Part shown: positions 24,065 through 32,722 of the stretch, in pieces | Layout: each line of letters opens with the position of its first letter | Position numbering within the stretch: the first letter of the stretch is position 1 | Source: an uncultured Collinsella sp. | GTDB lineage: Bacteria > Actinomycetota > Coriobacteriia > Coriobacteriales > Coriobacteriaceae | Reading direction: 5' to 3' | NCBI GenBank assembly: GCA_934630375.1 | Contig: CAKTVQ010000001.1 | Location: forward strand, 124,001 to 188,000 | DNA length: 64,000 bases | Translations under genes and position numbers: made by a program | Notes under the pieces: generated by a model | What the model was told of the DNA's origin: nothing | The model's input: only the letters and a program-made list of their open reading frames with translations | Databases searched by the model: none

Positions 24065-25558
24065 TTAAGACTCAGGTGCAGAATATTCCACTGTAAATGA
24101 GGGGTACCGCCCGCTCCTACGCTTAAACGTCCAGCCGTCCCGTTCCATCTCGCGCATCACGGAGTCAACTTCCGCTTCCTTACCCGGCGCCCCGATGCAT
24201 TCGCATATCGACGACAAGGTGAACGAGCGCCCGACCAAATGCGCCGCGATCACGCATCTGATCCGCCGAGCCCTTTCCTCCTTCTTCACCTTCTTGTTAT
24301 AAGAATCCCTACAGATTGCATCACAGTACTGGCGAGTCCTTTCCCCTCTGTGGATCACAAAGGCCCTACCACAATTGCGGCAGGGCACAGACCTGCCTTC
24401 TATCGCCTGTCGCGCGAAGGCGCACCAGATACGCTCCAGCGCGCACTCATAGAACTCTGTCGAGACTCTTCCCAACTCATAATCAAGAGAATTGCGCCTT
24501 GTGTGAACCCTGACCATGACGTCATATAAGTTGCCGTACATTTTGTACCAAACCGGATTCGGGCAAAGAATCGAATTCACGAACACCGAATAGTCCCCGC
24601 CGTCGGGAAGCGCCCCAAATCGATACGGGTCCGACCCGGCCTCGCAATCGGCGCTACCTCCCTCGACGCGAACCACGTAAAGGGCATCAACGGAATCGCC
24701 ATTCCGGACGCAAACAGATCGCATGCCATCCTGGGGAGAAACAACAAACCCCTTTGATAACTCCGACAGTTTTTTGTTCTGATACAGGTCGAAACGTCTC
24801 TTGGCCCAATCGCTGTGACGAATAAAGATAGGGTAGGGAGAAGGCTCACACCTTACGCCACCCTTGCTTTCGAATCCACCTCGATAGTACACGCCCGCCG
24901 GTTCGTCGGAAGCCGACACAGCCGGAAACGCGCGATGGTATTCGCTTTCTCCGACGGTAATCATCCTACCGTAAGCCCCCGGAAATCCGAGATCAGAGAT
25001 ATAGATCGCTTTAAGAACCCGAAGCTCATCGGTAACCGCCCTGCACAGCTCGACCTCTGAAGACATAAATCTCCAATACGTTTCGTCACTTGCGGCGCCC
25101 CTCATTCGCATCGCGCACGATAGCGCACCGGCGGCCGCCCTCCACCAGTCAACAGGTTCTCGAACCGTTAGGCCACAGACCATGCCGCTGTCGAAATCAT
25201 ACGTTCCAAAAAGAGGGCCGATTTCATAGGCAAGATCAATGAGCTCCTCGAAGGAAGGGTCGACGAGGCGGTATTCATTCTCCCTATCAGCGACATGCGC
25301 TAGGCACCTATATTGCCCCGCACGAACCGGGGCAATATAGGTGCGCCCGGGAATGGGCTCGACAAGGTTGATCAGCCTTGATATGACGTCGTCCGAATCA
25401 ACCCTCGGCATCGGCGCATCCCGATTAAACGGCGTGTCGTCAAAGGTAAAAACAAGATCGTCGTCTTCGATGTCGACGGTGAAGCAATTCCCCAACAGAC
25501 CGGTTTCTTTATCGAGCGCAAGCCCCACCCGTTGCCGCCATCTCAGCCCGTTCTGCAA
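24065..25558 (-). CDS. Hypothetical protein with C-terminal zinc-finger-like motif
   Basis: Cargo protein of 497 residues that I do not recognise by name. Residues 1 to ~380 are mixed alpha/beta without a clear motif. At about 395-425 there is CRNCGRAFVIHRGERTRQYC followed by DAIC, a four-Cys treble-clef-like pattern reminiscent of CGNR-type zinc fingers. A basic stretch (NKKVKKEERARR) and a possible winged-helix segment follow. Nucleic-acid binding is therefore likely. It starts at a TTG with GGGAG 6 nt upstream and is the only leftward gene in the left part of the element. It converges on the integrase gene, 18 bp apart. Regulator or defence function is possible but unproven. Confidence 0.7.
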   Translation of the reverse strand: MQNGLRWRQRVGLALDKETGLLGNCFTVDIEDDDLVFTFDDTPFNRDAPMPRVDSDDVISRLINLVEPIPGRTYIAPVRAGQYRCLAHVADRENEYRLVDPSFEELIDLAYEIGPLFGTYDFDSGMVCGLTVREPVDWWRAAAGALSCAMRMRGAASDETYWRFMSSEVELCRAVTDELRVLKAIYISDLGFPGAYGRMITVGESEYHRAFPAVSASDEPAGVYYRGGFESKGGVRCEPSPYPIFIRHSDWAKRRFDLYQNKKLSELSKGFVVSPQDGMRSVCVRNGDSVDALYVVRVEGGSADCEAGSDPYRFGALPDGGDYSVFVNSILCPNPVWYKMYGNLYDVMVRVHTRRNSLDYELGRVSTEFYECALERIWCAFARQAIEGRSVPCRNCGRAFVIHRGERTRQYCDAICRDSYNKKVKKEERARRIRCVIAAHLVGRSFTLSSICECIGAPGKEAEVDSVMREMERDGWTFKRRSGRYPSFTVEYSAPES

Positions 25559-25728
25559 TCTTAACTCCCATTTAACTATTCAATAACAATTCATTTTCGC
25601 AGGTAATCAGCCTGTTTCCAACCTGATACCCGAACTTGCCAGCGGCCATTCCTCACCATAGGAAACCAAGCGAAACTACAGTCAGCTTGCGCGAGCCACA
25701 CTATCCCACACGATATTAAGGAGGAAAC

Positions 25729-25950
25729 ATGGATACTGAGGCCTCCGTCGATTATCACCTTAACGACGGGCCCCTTTTCTGGTCCCCCGACCGCGTCATG
25801 ACGGAGCTGGACGTCAGCCGCCCCACGGCCTACAAGCTGATGCACGCCTCCGGCGCGTGCACCAAGGCTATGCGCCATATCCGCGTGTACGCTCCCGGCT
25901 TCATCGCCTACGTCAACTCGATTAACGACAAGGAGGGCCGCGATGCCTAG
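25729..25950 (+). CDS. AlpA/excisionase-like helix-turn-helix protein
   Basis: Small DNA-binding protein of 73 residues. WSPDRVMTELDVSRPTAYKL is a MerR/AlpA-type helix-turn-helix as found in excisionases of integrative elements. AAGGAGG lies 6 nt before the ATG. Its end overlaps the next gene by 8 bp, so it is probably co-expressed with the replication/mobilization genes and may direct excision. Confidence 0.75.
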   Translation: MDTEASVDYHLNDGPLFWSPDRVMTELDVSRPTAYKLMHASGACTKAMRHIRVYAPGFIAYVNSINDKEGRDA

Positions 25951-26809
25951 CCCCAACCATCCCCCCGCCGTGCCCCCGGCCTTCCGTGGCGGCATCCGTC
26001 CCCTGCTCGACCGCCTCGATGCCGTCTTCACTGGCGCCGACGGCCGCGTTACCTTCGAGCCTGCTCCGCTCAGCGCCGAGCTCAACGGGCTCGGTGAGGA
26101 GCTCGTGCTCCTCACCGGCGTCGCCGGCGGCGGCAAGACGGACCTGATCTTGAACATGGGCCTCTCTATGGCGCGTCACCGTCGCGTGGTGATCGCAAGC
26201 TACGAGATTGCCCGCGCGGCCTGCGTCCGTCGCATCCTTCCTGCCGCGTCATGTCTCATCCCCGGTGGCACACCGCTCACCGAGGCTGACTTCGGCGACG
26301 AGGGCAAGCGTGAGGTCGTCGATGACACTGTCGCGGCCGTCCGCGCCGTCTCAGACAACCTCATCATCGTCGACGACCTCACGATGGACGACGTTCGCGG
26401 CCACAGCATCGAGAGCCTCACCGAGGCCGTGCACGCCATCGCCCTCCGCGACGGCATCCCGCCGGCGGTGATCGTCGACTACGCCCAGCTCGTCACCGTG
26501 TCCACACCGGCGTTCTCGACGACGGACATCCTCGACCGCGTGTCCTTCGGCCTCGCGCAGGTGGCGCACCACGAGCGCACCCCCGTCATCGCCGTCGCCA
26601 TCACCGGCAAGGACGGCAGCTTCCGCGGCACCGCCAAGCTTGAGTTCGACGCCGACATCATCCTTGCGATCAAGACCGACCGCGAGAATGCCGAGAACGG
26701 CAGCCGCGATCTTCATGTCGACATCAACAAGAACCGCAACGGCGCTGCCGGCGGCCGTGTCAACCTGACGTACTGGCCTGCGTACCACCATTTCGCCGCC
26801 ACCGAATAG
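25943..26809 (+). CDS. DnaB/RepA-like hexameric helicase ATPase
   Basis: RecA-fold ATPase of 288 residues with Walker A GVAGGGKTD (about residue 58), a Walker B-like ILIVDDL region and VIVDYAQLV, and a later AVAITGKDGSFRGTAKLEFDAD segment typical of DnaB C-terminal domains. It has no DnaB N-terminal domain. It probably unwinds the element's DNA during autonomous replication after excision, alongside the relaxase. It overlaps the upstream HTH gene by 8 bp. Confidence 0.8.
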   Translation: MPSPNHPPAVPPAFRGGIRPLLDRLDAVFTGADGRVTFEPAPLSAELNGLGEELVLLTGVAGGGKTDLILNMGLSMARHRRVVIASYEIARAACVRRILPAASCLIPGGTPLTEADFGDEGKREVVDDTVAAVRAVSDNLIIVDDLTMDDVRGHSIESLTEAVHAIALRDGIPPAVIVDYAQLVTVSTPAFSTTDILDRVSFGLAQVAHHERTPVIAVAITGKDGSFRGTAKLEFDADIILAIKTDRENAENGSRDLHVDINKNRNGAAGGRVNLTYWPAYHHFAATE

Positions 26810-26817
26810 CAATCAGC

Positions 26818-26836
26818 GGGGCGCATTTGCGCCCCG
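26818..26836. terminator. Short GC hairpin after the helicase gene
   Basis: GGGGCGCATTTGCGCCCC forms a 7-bp stem directly after the helicase stop. No T-run follows, so it may only attenuate or mark the boundary to the next gene. Confidence 0.45.
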
Positions 26837-26857
26837 CCCAACCCCAAGGAGTATCAC

Positions 26858-27340
26858 ATGAGCACCATCAAGAACAGTAACAAGATCGTCCAGAAGGGCT
26901 ACGGCCTTCCCCTTGTTTTCGATATCGCTAACCGCCGTTACACCTACCGTGCCGACGACGACCCCCGTTTCCTCAACCTCGACTCTATCGCGACCGCGAA
27001 GAGCGCTTGGGTTCTGCGCTTCAAGAACAAAATCGACGGGCTTCCGCAGGCCTATATCGTCTTCAGCCAGACCGAACGCCCGCTTGACCCCATCGAGTAT
27101 CTCGCTGACATTGACGAGCTCTACGGCATCCCCGACGATGAACTCATCAAGGTCGCGGCACGTTCCTATATCGTCGACGGCTACGGTGAGGCGCACGACA
27201 CCTTCTGCGATCGTTATATGTGCCGTCTTGAAGACATGGGGCAGGACCTCGGGGTCTTCGCCGCAATCCCGGTCCGCTTCCTCAAAATCATCCCCAACAA
27301 CACCTTTACCTACCAGACTATCGAAAACATTGACGACTAA
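26858..27340 (+). CDS. Hypothetical protein of the element's replication/mobilization block
   Basis: Soluble acidic protein of 160 residues starting MSTIKNSNKIVQKGYGLPLV, with AAGGAG 6 nt before the ATG. No motif is recognisable; Tyr, Asp and Ile are frequent. It is flanked by two hairpins, so it may be made at a level different from its neighbours. Its position between a helicase and a MobC-like protein suggests a role in replication or transfer, but nothing in the sequence proves it. Confidence 0.7.
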   Translation: MSTIKNSNKIVQKGYGLPLVFDIANRRYTYRADDDPRFLNLDSIATAKSAWVLRFKNKIDGLPQAYIVFSQTERPLDPIEYLADIDELYGIPDDELIKVAARSYIVDGYGEAHDTFCDRYMCRLEDMGQDLGVFAAIPVRFLKIIPNNTFTYQTIENIDD

Positions 27341-27350
27341 TCCGCCACGC

Positions 27351-27383
27351 GCCGCCGCCCACACAGGCGGCGGCCTTTTCTTT
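27351..27383 (+). terminator. Rho-independent terminator
   Basis: GCCGCCGCC-CACACA-GGCGGCGGC followed by CTTTTCTTT, 10 bp after the stop of the hypothetical gene and 16 bp before the mobC-like start. It probably reduces read-through into the mob genes. Confidence 0.75.
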
Positions 27384-27398
27384 AACGGAGAAGGAAAA

Positions 27399-27857
27399 AT
27401 GACAACGAGAAATGTCAGCGTAAAAATCGACCACAAGCTCTACACCGCCCTCAAGACACGGGCCGATCTCAACAAGTCCAACGTCAGCGACGAGATCCGC
27501 TCGCTCCTGCGCTCGGCGCTCGCCGCGGAGGGGCTCGACCTCTACGGCAACGAGGTCGCGGGCTTCATCCGCGGCGTCGTCGACGCGCGCATGGACGTCG
27601 CCGCGCTCGATATCGAGCGCAAGCTCGACGCCACCGAGGACCGCATCGCCGCGGTCCTCTCGCGCCCCATGACCGCCGCCATCATGGCCGGCCTCATGTC
27701 GGCCGACGTCCTCAAGGCCTCCTACGCCTCGCTCGACGACGTCCCCGTCGCGGACATCTGGAAGAACTACCTCGCGCAGGCCGGCGAGCTCAGCCGCGCC
27801 GGCCTCGGCCGCATCGACGAGGTGAAGCTCCACGCGCGCGAGCGCGCCGATGGCTAG
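27399..27857 (+). CDS. mobC: MobC-like ribbon-helix-helix protein
   Basis: Protein of 152 residues. The N-terminus TTRNVSVKIDHKLYTALKTRADLNKSNVSDEI is a ribbon-helix-helix DNA-binding fold with the expected beta strand followed by two helices. The rest is Ala/Asp-rich and helical. Such proteins bind oriT and assist the relaxase. The frame opens further upstream, but GGAGAAGG precedes the ATG at 27399. It overlaps the relaxase gene by 8 bp. Confidence 0.8.
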   Translation: MTTRNVSVKIDHKLYTALKTRADLNKSNVSDEIRSLLRSALAAEGLDLYGNEVAGFIRGVVDARMDVAALDIERKLDATEDRIAAVLSRPMTAAIMAGLMSADVLKASYASLDDVPVADIWKNYLAQAGELSRAGLGRIDEVKLHARERADG

Positions 27858-29205
27858 CCCGCCCGTCATCGTCAACCACTCCGTCGTCCGCGCGGGGGCG
27901 TCCGCGAGGGCGTCCGCCGCGGGCCTGGCGGCATACGCCGGCACCCGCCGCGGCGTCGTCATCGAGGTCAGCGAGGCCGACGGCAGGAGGCTCGGCGTGG
28001 ACGGCCTGGCCGCCTACGCCGCGAACAGGACCGGCTCGACCGGCGGCCTCTGGGACGCCGGCGGCCCGGTCCCCGTGGCGGAGGCGAGGCGCGCCATCGC
28101 CCAGAACGGCGGCGCGGTGCTCACCACCGTCGTCACGGTCCCGAACGACATCGCCCCAGATGCCGGCCTCGACCGCCTGGACGCGTGGCAGGCACTGGTA
28201 CGGTCCGAGTGGCCGAGGCTCTTCTCCGAGATGACGGGCGTCCCCGAGAGCCGCGTGGAATTCTACGCGGCGATGCACATCAACGGCACAAGCCACCACG
28301 TCCATATCCTCACGGTCGACCGCGAGGGCGGCTGGGACTCCCTGCTGCCCAAGGGGAAGATGGAGGCGGCGCGGCTCGAGATCTCCTCGAAGGCCATAGC
28401 ACCGCTGCTGCGGGAGGCCTACATCGAGCGCGACCTCGCGAGGGAGGCTGCGCTAGACGCCGTCTCCCGCATCGACCGGAACCATTTCGATATCGAGCTG
28501 CCGCCGGACGGAAGGATCGAGGCCGCCCACCTTAGGCGGTTCCACCCGAAGACGTCCGCCGCGCTGAGGGAGGCCCTCGACCGGGCGGCCTCCGACTTCC
28601 CCGAGCTCGCCGACGCACTGGACCGCTATAAGGAGGCCGTCGAGAGGTGCGTCGACCTCAAGTGCCTGACCGGGGAGGCCCGAGACGTCTATGTTCGCAG
28701 GGCCGCCGACGACTTCGGCCTCCGCTGCGAGAACGCCGCCCTGCGCGTCATGGCCCCCGACAGGGCCCCGAAGCGTGACATGCGGCCGGCGCGGCGCGCC
28801 GCGCCCGAAACCGGTCCCGCCACGGAGAGGCGGCGGGAGGCCGGCCTCGCCACCGAGGCCCGGGCCTGTATCCCGAAAAGACGCCTTGAGGCAATCGACC
28901 GAAAGGTCGCCCGCGGCCAGTCGATCGAACGCAATGACTTAAAGGGGTGCCCCACGGCGGAGCGGATCTTCCGGCAGGTGCCGTCGGCCGGCCCGGCCCT
29001 CGGACGCGCAGCCGCGATAACGGCCTTCATCGCAAGGGAGGCCACGCGGGATGCCGGCGGCCGCGACATGGGGGACGAGGCCGGAGAGAGGGCCCTGCGA
29101 TTCATCGCCTCGGCCCTGCGGATCCTGGCATCCGGCGGCACCGGGCCGTCGAGTGCCCCGACCGTGAAGATTGCGAACAGGATAGAAAGGACACTGAGAA
29201 GATGA
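27850..29205 (+). CDS. mobL: Relaxase, MobL/MOB_P-like
   Basis: DNA-nicking enzyme of 451 residues that should start conjugative transfer at oriT. The relaxase domain fills about residues 1-210. It contains the metal-binding motif III MHINGTSHHVHILTVDR (about residues 138-154), and several Tyr near the N-terminus could be the nucleophile. The C-terminal half is Arg/Ala-rich and helical. It overlaps mobC (8 bp) and the coupling protein gene (ATGA, 4 bp), forming one transfer operon. Confidence 0.85.
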   Translation: MASPPVIVNHSVVRAGASARASAAGLAAYAGTRRGVVIEVSEADGRRLGVDGLAAYAANRTGSTGGLWDAGGPVPVAEARRAIAQNGGAVLTTVVTVPNDIAPDAGLDRLDAWQALVRSEWPRLFSEMTGVPESRVEFYAAMHINGTSHHVHILTVDREGGWDSLLPKGKMEAARLEISSKAIAPLLREAYIERDLAREAALDAVSRIDRNHFDIELPPDGRIEAAHLRRFHPKTSAALREALDRAASDFPELADALDRYKEAVERCVDLKCLTGEARDVYVRRAADDFGLRCENAALRVMAPDRAPKRDMRPARRAAPETGPATERRREAGLATEARACIPKRRLEAIDRKVARGQSIERNDLKGCPTAERIFRQVPSAGPALGRAAAITAFIAREATRDAGGRDMGDEAGERALRFIASALRILASGGTGPSSAPTVKIANRIERTLRR

Positions 29206-31160
29206 AGCCCAAATCCTTCAACCGCGACATGAAAAGGGAGCTCGCCGACACGCTGGCGGCCCACGGCATAATCGCCGGCGTCGCCGCCATCGCGACCGTC
29301 AGCGCGTGGGATTATGCGAGCTGGTGGACGGCATCGCTCGCCTCCGACCTCTCCACCCTGTTGCACTTGCAGGTTGGCGACCCGGGGACCGAGCCCGACA
29401 CCGTCCTCCGCAACCCATTGGATACGCTCGCCGACACGTTGGCAACCGGGAAAGTGGGCGGGCTACTGGCCGCGGTCGCAGCCGTCGCAGTCGCCATCAT
29501 GGTCCTTGGCCTCGTCTCGTGGGCACGTTCGTGGCTGAGGCTCCACGACGGGACGTTCGCCGGCGACCGTGCGCCCACGCGCACGCACGGGGACGCCTGG
29601 CTCGAATCGCGCCCGTCCAGGGTCGCAAGGCGGTGCCCGCCCTGGGACGGGAAGGAGGTCGCGAGGGGGCTCGTTGCGGCCGGCTACGTCGGCGGCGGGA
29701 TCGCGATGGTCCCCGCCGTCCACTGCCTCATAAGGGCGGGCAGCGGCGCAGGTAAGACGAGAAGATCTCTTGCCGTCAGCGTGGCCGCCGCGATCGACCG
29801 CAACGCACACGGAATCCCGACGTCCGTCATCGTCCACGACCCGAAGTCCGAGATCCGCGCATGGACCGAGCCGCTCGCCCGGAGGTCCGGGATGGAGGTC
29901 GTCGCCATCCGGCTCGACGAGCCCGTCAAGTCGGCGAGGTTCAACCCCCTCGACCGCGCCATCTCCGCACTCGGGACGGAGGGCGTCGCCGGCGCCGTGG
30001 CGGAGCTCCGCGAGCTGTCGTCCGCCATCGTGCCCGATGCCTTCTCCTCTGGCCAGAGGTTCTTCACGGACGCCAGCCGCAACCTGCTGACTGGCCTATG
30101 CCTCCTGGCGATAACGGACGAGCGGGTCCCCGACGGCGCGCGGAACCTCTCGACCGTGCTTGCGCTCCTGGAGCCCCGCGACGGGAAGAGCGCCGTGAAA
30201 TCGCTGGAGGAGCTCGCCGCGGACCTGCCGGCGGGAAACCCGGCGCGCCAGTTCCTCCTCGTCGCCTCGTCGAACGGCGGCGGAGGGGAAGCCCTCGTCT
30301 CCACCGCGCGCAACTACCTCATGTCCTTCTGCGACGACGACGTCAGCCGCATGCTCTGGGGCGGAGAGGTCGACCTCGCATCGGTCGGGCGCAAGCCGAC
30401 CATCCTCTACATCTCCAGCGCGACGGACCGCGGCGACCGCGGCGCGCTCGTCTCGTGCATCTTCTCCCAGGCGCTGTCGGCGCTGCGCGAGACCGCGCGC
30501 CTGTCAGGCGGCAGGCTGCCGGCGGAGACCCTGCTCGCCATCGACGAGGGCTCGGGCATCCCCAAGATCCCGCGCCTGCTGGGCGACCTCGCGGAGGTCC
30601 GCAGCATCGGGCTGCACGTCGTCTTCGTGCTCCAGAACACCCATCTGCTCGAGGCGCGATGCGGTTACTCCAGGGCGGAGTCGGACGCGCTGCTGGCGCT
30701 GCTCGGCACCCAGGTCGTCCTCTCGGTAGAGTCCGTCGGCGAGGCGGAGGAGATCAGCAAGCGTCTCGGCGACTACAGCGTGAGGACGACCGGGGAGAGC
30801 TCCACCAAGGGGACGCAGAGCTCCTCGTCCGGCAAGTCGTTCTCCGTGGCGCGCCGCCCGCTGATCACACCGTCGGAGCTCATGGCCTGGAGCGCGCGCG
30901 AGAACGGCGCGCTCGTGATCGACGCGGAGGGCCCGATGGCGCTCGCCAGCCGCGACATCACCGAGACGTTCCTGGGGCCGCTGCTGGGCCTGACGCCGCC
31001 GGGGGCCGAGGACGCGCTGCTCGCGCGGGCGCTCGAGGGGGAGGTCCGCAACGCCGGTCCGGCACCGGTATGGCGCATCCCGGAGAAGCCTAAAAAGCCC
31101 AAGGGGTCGCCGTCCGGCGGCAGGAAGCGCAAGGTATCCGCCGCGCCCGACGGGTTCTGA
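29202..31160 (+). CDS. VirD4/TraG-type coupling protein
   Basis: Membrane ATPase of 652 residues that should bring the relaxase-DNA complex to a mating channel. Two N-terminal membrane segments (about 20-40 and 85-105) are followed by the TraG/TraD motor with Walker A RAGSGAGKTRRS (about residue 180) and Walker B LLAIDEGSG (about residue 445). The Pro/Lys-rich C-terminus may contact the relaxase. The frame opens at 28947, but the true ATG at 29202 overlaps the relaxase stop. No other secretion gene follows, so channel proteins must come from a helper. Confidence 0.9.
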   Translation: MKPKSFNRDMKRELADTLAAHGIIAGVAAIATVSAWDYASWWTASLASDLSTLLHLQVGDPGTEPDTVLRNPLDTLADTLATGKVGGLLAAVAAVAVAIMVLGLVSWARSWLRLHDGTFAGDRAPTRTHGDAWLESRPSRVARRCPPWDGKEVARGLVAAGYVGGGIAMVPAVHCLIRAGSGAGKTRRSLAVSVAAAIDRNAHGIPTSVIVHDPKSEIRAWTEPLARRSGMEVVAIRLDEPVKSARFNPLDRAISALGTEGVAGAVAELRELSSAIVPDAFSSGQRFFTDASRNLLTGLCLLAITDERVPDGARNLSTVLALLEPRDGKSAVKSLEELAADLPAGNPARQFLLVASSNGGGGEALVSTARNYLMSFCDDDVSRMLWGGEVDLASVGRKPTILYISSATDRGDRGALVSCIFSQALSALRETARLSGGRLPAETLLAIDEGSGIPKIPRLLGDLAEVRSIGLHVVFVLQNTHLLEARCGYSRAESDALLALLGTQVVLSVESVGEAEEISKRLGDYSVRTTGESSTKGTQSSSSGKSFSVARRPLITPSELMAWSARENGALVIDAEGPMALASRDITETFLGPLLGLTPPGAEDALLARALEGEVRNAGPAPVWRIPEKPKKPKGSPSGGRKRKVSAAPDGF

Positions 31161-31186
31161 TGCGTCATACGGCCCTGCCTGCGAAA

Positions 31187-31234
31187 ACGGCCCGCCGTCA
31201 TACGGCGCGCGAGGCGCGTATGACGGCGGGCCGT
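31187..31234. repeat. 17-bp inverted repeat after the coupling protein gene
   Basis: Arms 31187-31203 (ACGGCCCGCCGTCATAC) and 31218-31234 are perfectly complementary around a 14-nt GC-rich loop. It lies 26 bp past the coupling protein stop. No T-run follows on either strand, so a transcription terminator is less certain; an oriT or protein-binding role is possible. Confidence 0.65.
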
Positions 31235-31261
31235 GACCGCCTTCCGGTTTAACCGGCTATG

Positions 31262-31495
31262 CTACCAGCGGAAACGAACTCGGCACGCCGAGTTGCGCCG
31301 CAAAATCCCGGGCGCCCGTAGTGCGCCCTTATCCTGCTCATGATGGCGCACCCCAACCCAAAGGCCCTCCAACACGTCGTCGAACCCGAAATCGAGCTCC
31401 GCCTGGACGCTCTCGCCGAGCGCATCGCCCAGGGCGAGCTCCGGCACCTTCGTCACACGGCCGTCCAGCCACTCAATCTCTGTCATCGCGCGCAT
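31262..31495 (-). CDS. Possible small protein, unknown
   Basis: A 77-residue frame starting MRAMTEIEWLDGRVTKVPEL, with AAGGGG 8 nt before the ATG at 31495. Acidic in the middle, Arg-rich at the end. No family recognised, and the composition is not strikingly coding, so it may be spurious or the remnant of a longer gene. Confidence 0.3.
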   Translation of the reverse strand: MRAMTEIEWLDGRVTKVPELALGDALGESVQAELDFGFDDVLEGLWVGVRHHEQDKGALRAPGILRRNSACRVRFRW

Positions 31496-31516
31496 GGTGC
31501 AAGCCCCTTCCGACAC

Positions 31517-31990
31517 GGGATTGTCAGCTCAACCCGACCCTTACCCATACGGACGAACATAACTCGCCAGGGGAAGCCCCTGAAGGCCGTGCGCCACAAC
31601 ATGAGGCCGAATCCGCCCCCGGCTGGACAGGCCAACAACGAAGGAGCACACGGAACTGGCGCGGCGTCACAACCGTCCCGGCAAGCGTGTCACTTGGCCA
31701 AGTCATGATGCCGACAAACCCGGAAATGCTCCAACGGAGCGCCGAACGAGCGTAACAATATAAAGCCGTGCAACACGCGTTGGACGACCAGAACATCCCA
31801 AACAAAGGCCTGTCGGTCCCACCTTCAAGCCCAATAGCAAAATGTGCATCAGCGGATTTGCAGCGATACAAGTCTCAACCGTCACCATCACACCGCAGCG
31901 CGCCTAGTCCCACTCATCCTACTGCAAATGTCCCAGAACGAGAAAACGTCCAGCTTAACATGCCAACCTTTATATCCGCACGCGCGTAAT
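31517..31990. other. Intergenic stretch without a supported gene
   Basis: About 470 bp between the small ORF and the DUF1648 gene. GC content falls steadily rightwards. I see a short inverted repeat AGGGGAAGCCCCT near 31575 and only short, unsupported frames. Confidence 0.5.
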
Positions 31991-31995
31991 TCAAC

Positions 31996-32655
31996 TCATA
32001 AGGACCGGCTATCCCTTACCTGTGACACAATCTCAAACGCACAGAACAGAATCATCAGTCCAATCATCGCATAAGAGGCAGCCGAACCTTCAAGCACTAT
32101 TCCACAAAGAACAATCTCCGCGCCGCCAATAAGAACTGTTATCAGGCGCTCTGCCTTTTTGCTCTCGCCGCTCGCATAAAAAGGCGGCAAAGCGCACAAG
32201 ATCACATATAGCCCGGGAAGGGAATACAGGATCGATAGTCCAAGCCCCCCATCAACCGCAGTGCTTTGCGTAAGAATCAACTGAACCCAAACGGCAATTA
32301 TCACTGAGCAGGTTGTCGATAAAAGAAGACTAGAAATATAGCACGCAACAAAGTCCCGTCGCATTCGAACAGAGAAATCCGCGAACTCTCTTCGCCGCGT
32401 GGAAACAATAAGGTACGCAGAAATTGCAATAGAACCAATCAGAGAAAACAGCGGAACAACCAGCAATTCAAGCTTATTACCCCATCGATCAACCACGCCC
32501 CCACTCCAATGAGCGGGAATTGTATCAGGGAGGACTGACCAAGCCGCCCATAGAATCAGAAATGGAAGAATAGAGAGGACGAAAGATGATAACACTGCAG
32601 TAATTTTTTTGAGGCTCTCATTGATTCCGCATCTCCTTGCGCGCTCACATTCCAC
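31996..32655 (-). CDS. DUF1648 membrane protein, SdpI-like
   Basis: Membrane protein of 219 residues with six predicted membrane segments. After the first segment comes LPDTIPAHWSGGVVDRWGNK, the P-x-H-W-x-x-G-x-x-D-x-W-G signature of DUF1648, the N-terminal domain of SdpI-type immunity/signal proteins. The C-terminal segments are less typical. Start is uncertain: the frame opens with a GTG at 32655 directly behind AAGGCGGA, while a better AAGGAG further in has no in-frame start. It is AT-richer than the Mob genes, suggesting a separate origin. Divergent from the small leader-peptide-like ORF at 32723, which makes an immunity-toxin pairing conceivable. Confidence 0.7.
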   Translation of the reverse strand: MECERARRCGINESLKKITAVLSSFVLSILPFLILWAAWSVLPDTIPAHWSGGVVDRWGNKLELLVVPLFSLIGSIAISAYLIVSTRRREFADFSVRMRRDFVACYISSLLLSTTCSVIIAVWVQLILTQSTAVDGGLGLSILYSLPGLYVILCALPPFYASGESKKAERLITVLIGGAEIVLCGIVLEGSAASYAMIGLMILFCAFEIVSQVRDSRSL

Positions 32656-32722
32656 TCCGCCTTAAATCAAGTATAAATACACAGTCTTTCAAGACAGCTA
32701 TTCAACATTGGTGGTCACCGCT

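Noticed and set aside
25591..26157. 188-codon minus-strand frame over the AlpA/helicase region
   Set aside because: Antisense to two overlapping genes with clear motifs and ribosome-binding sites.
27850..31160. Self-transmissible conjugative element
   Set aside because: Relaxase and coupling protein are present, but no VirB4 ATPase, VirB6-like or other channel genes exist between the att sites.
31321..31755. 144-codon frame on the plus strand
   Set aside because: Pro/Arg/Thr-rich low-quality translation without ribosome-binding site; overlaps other equally weak frames.
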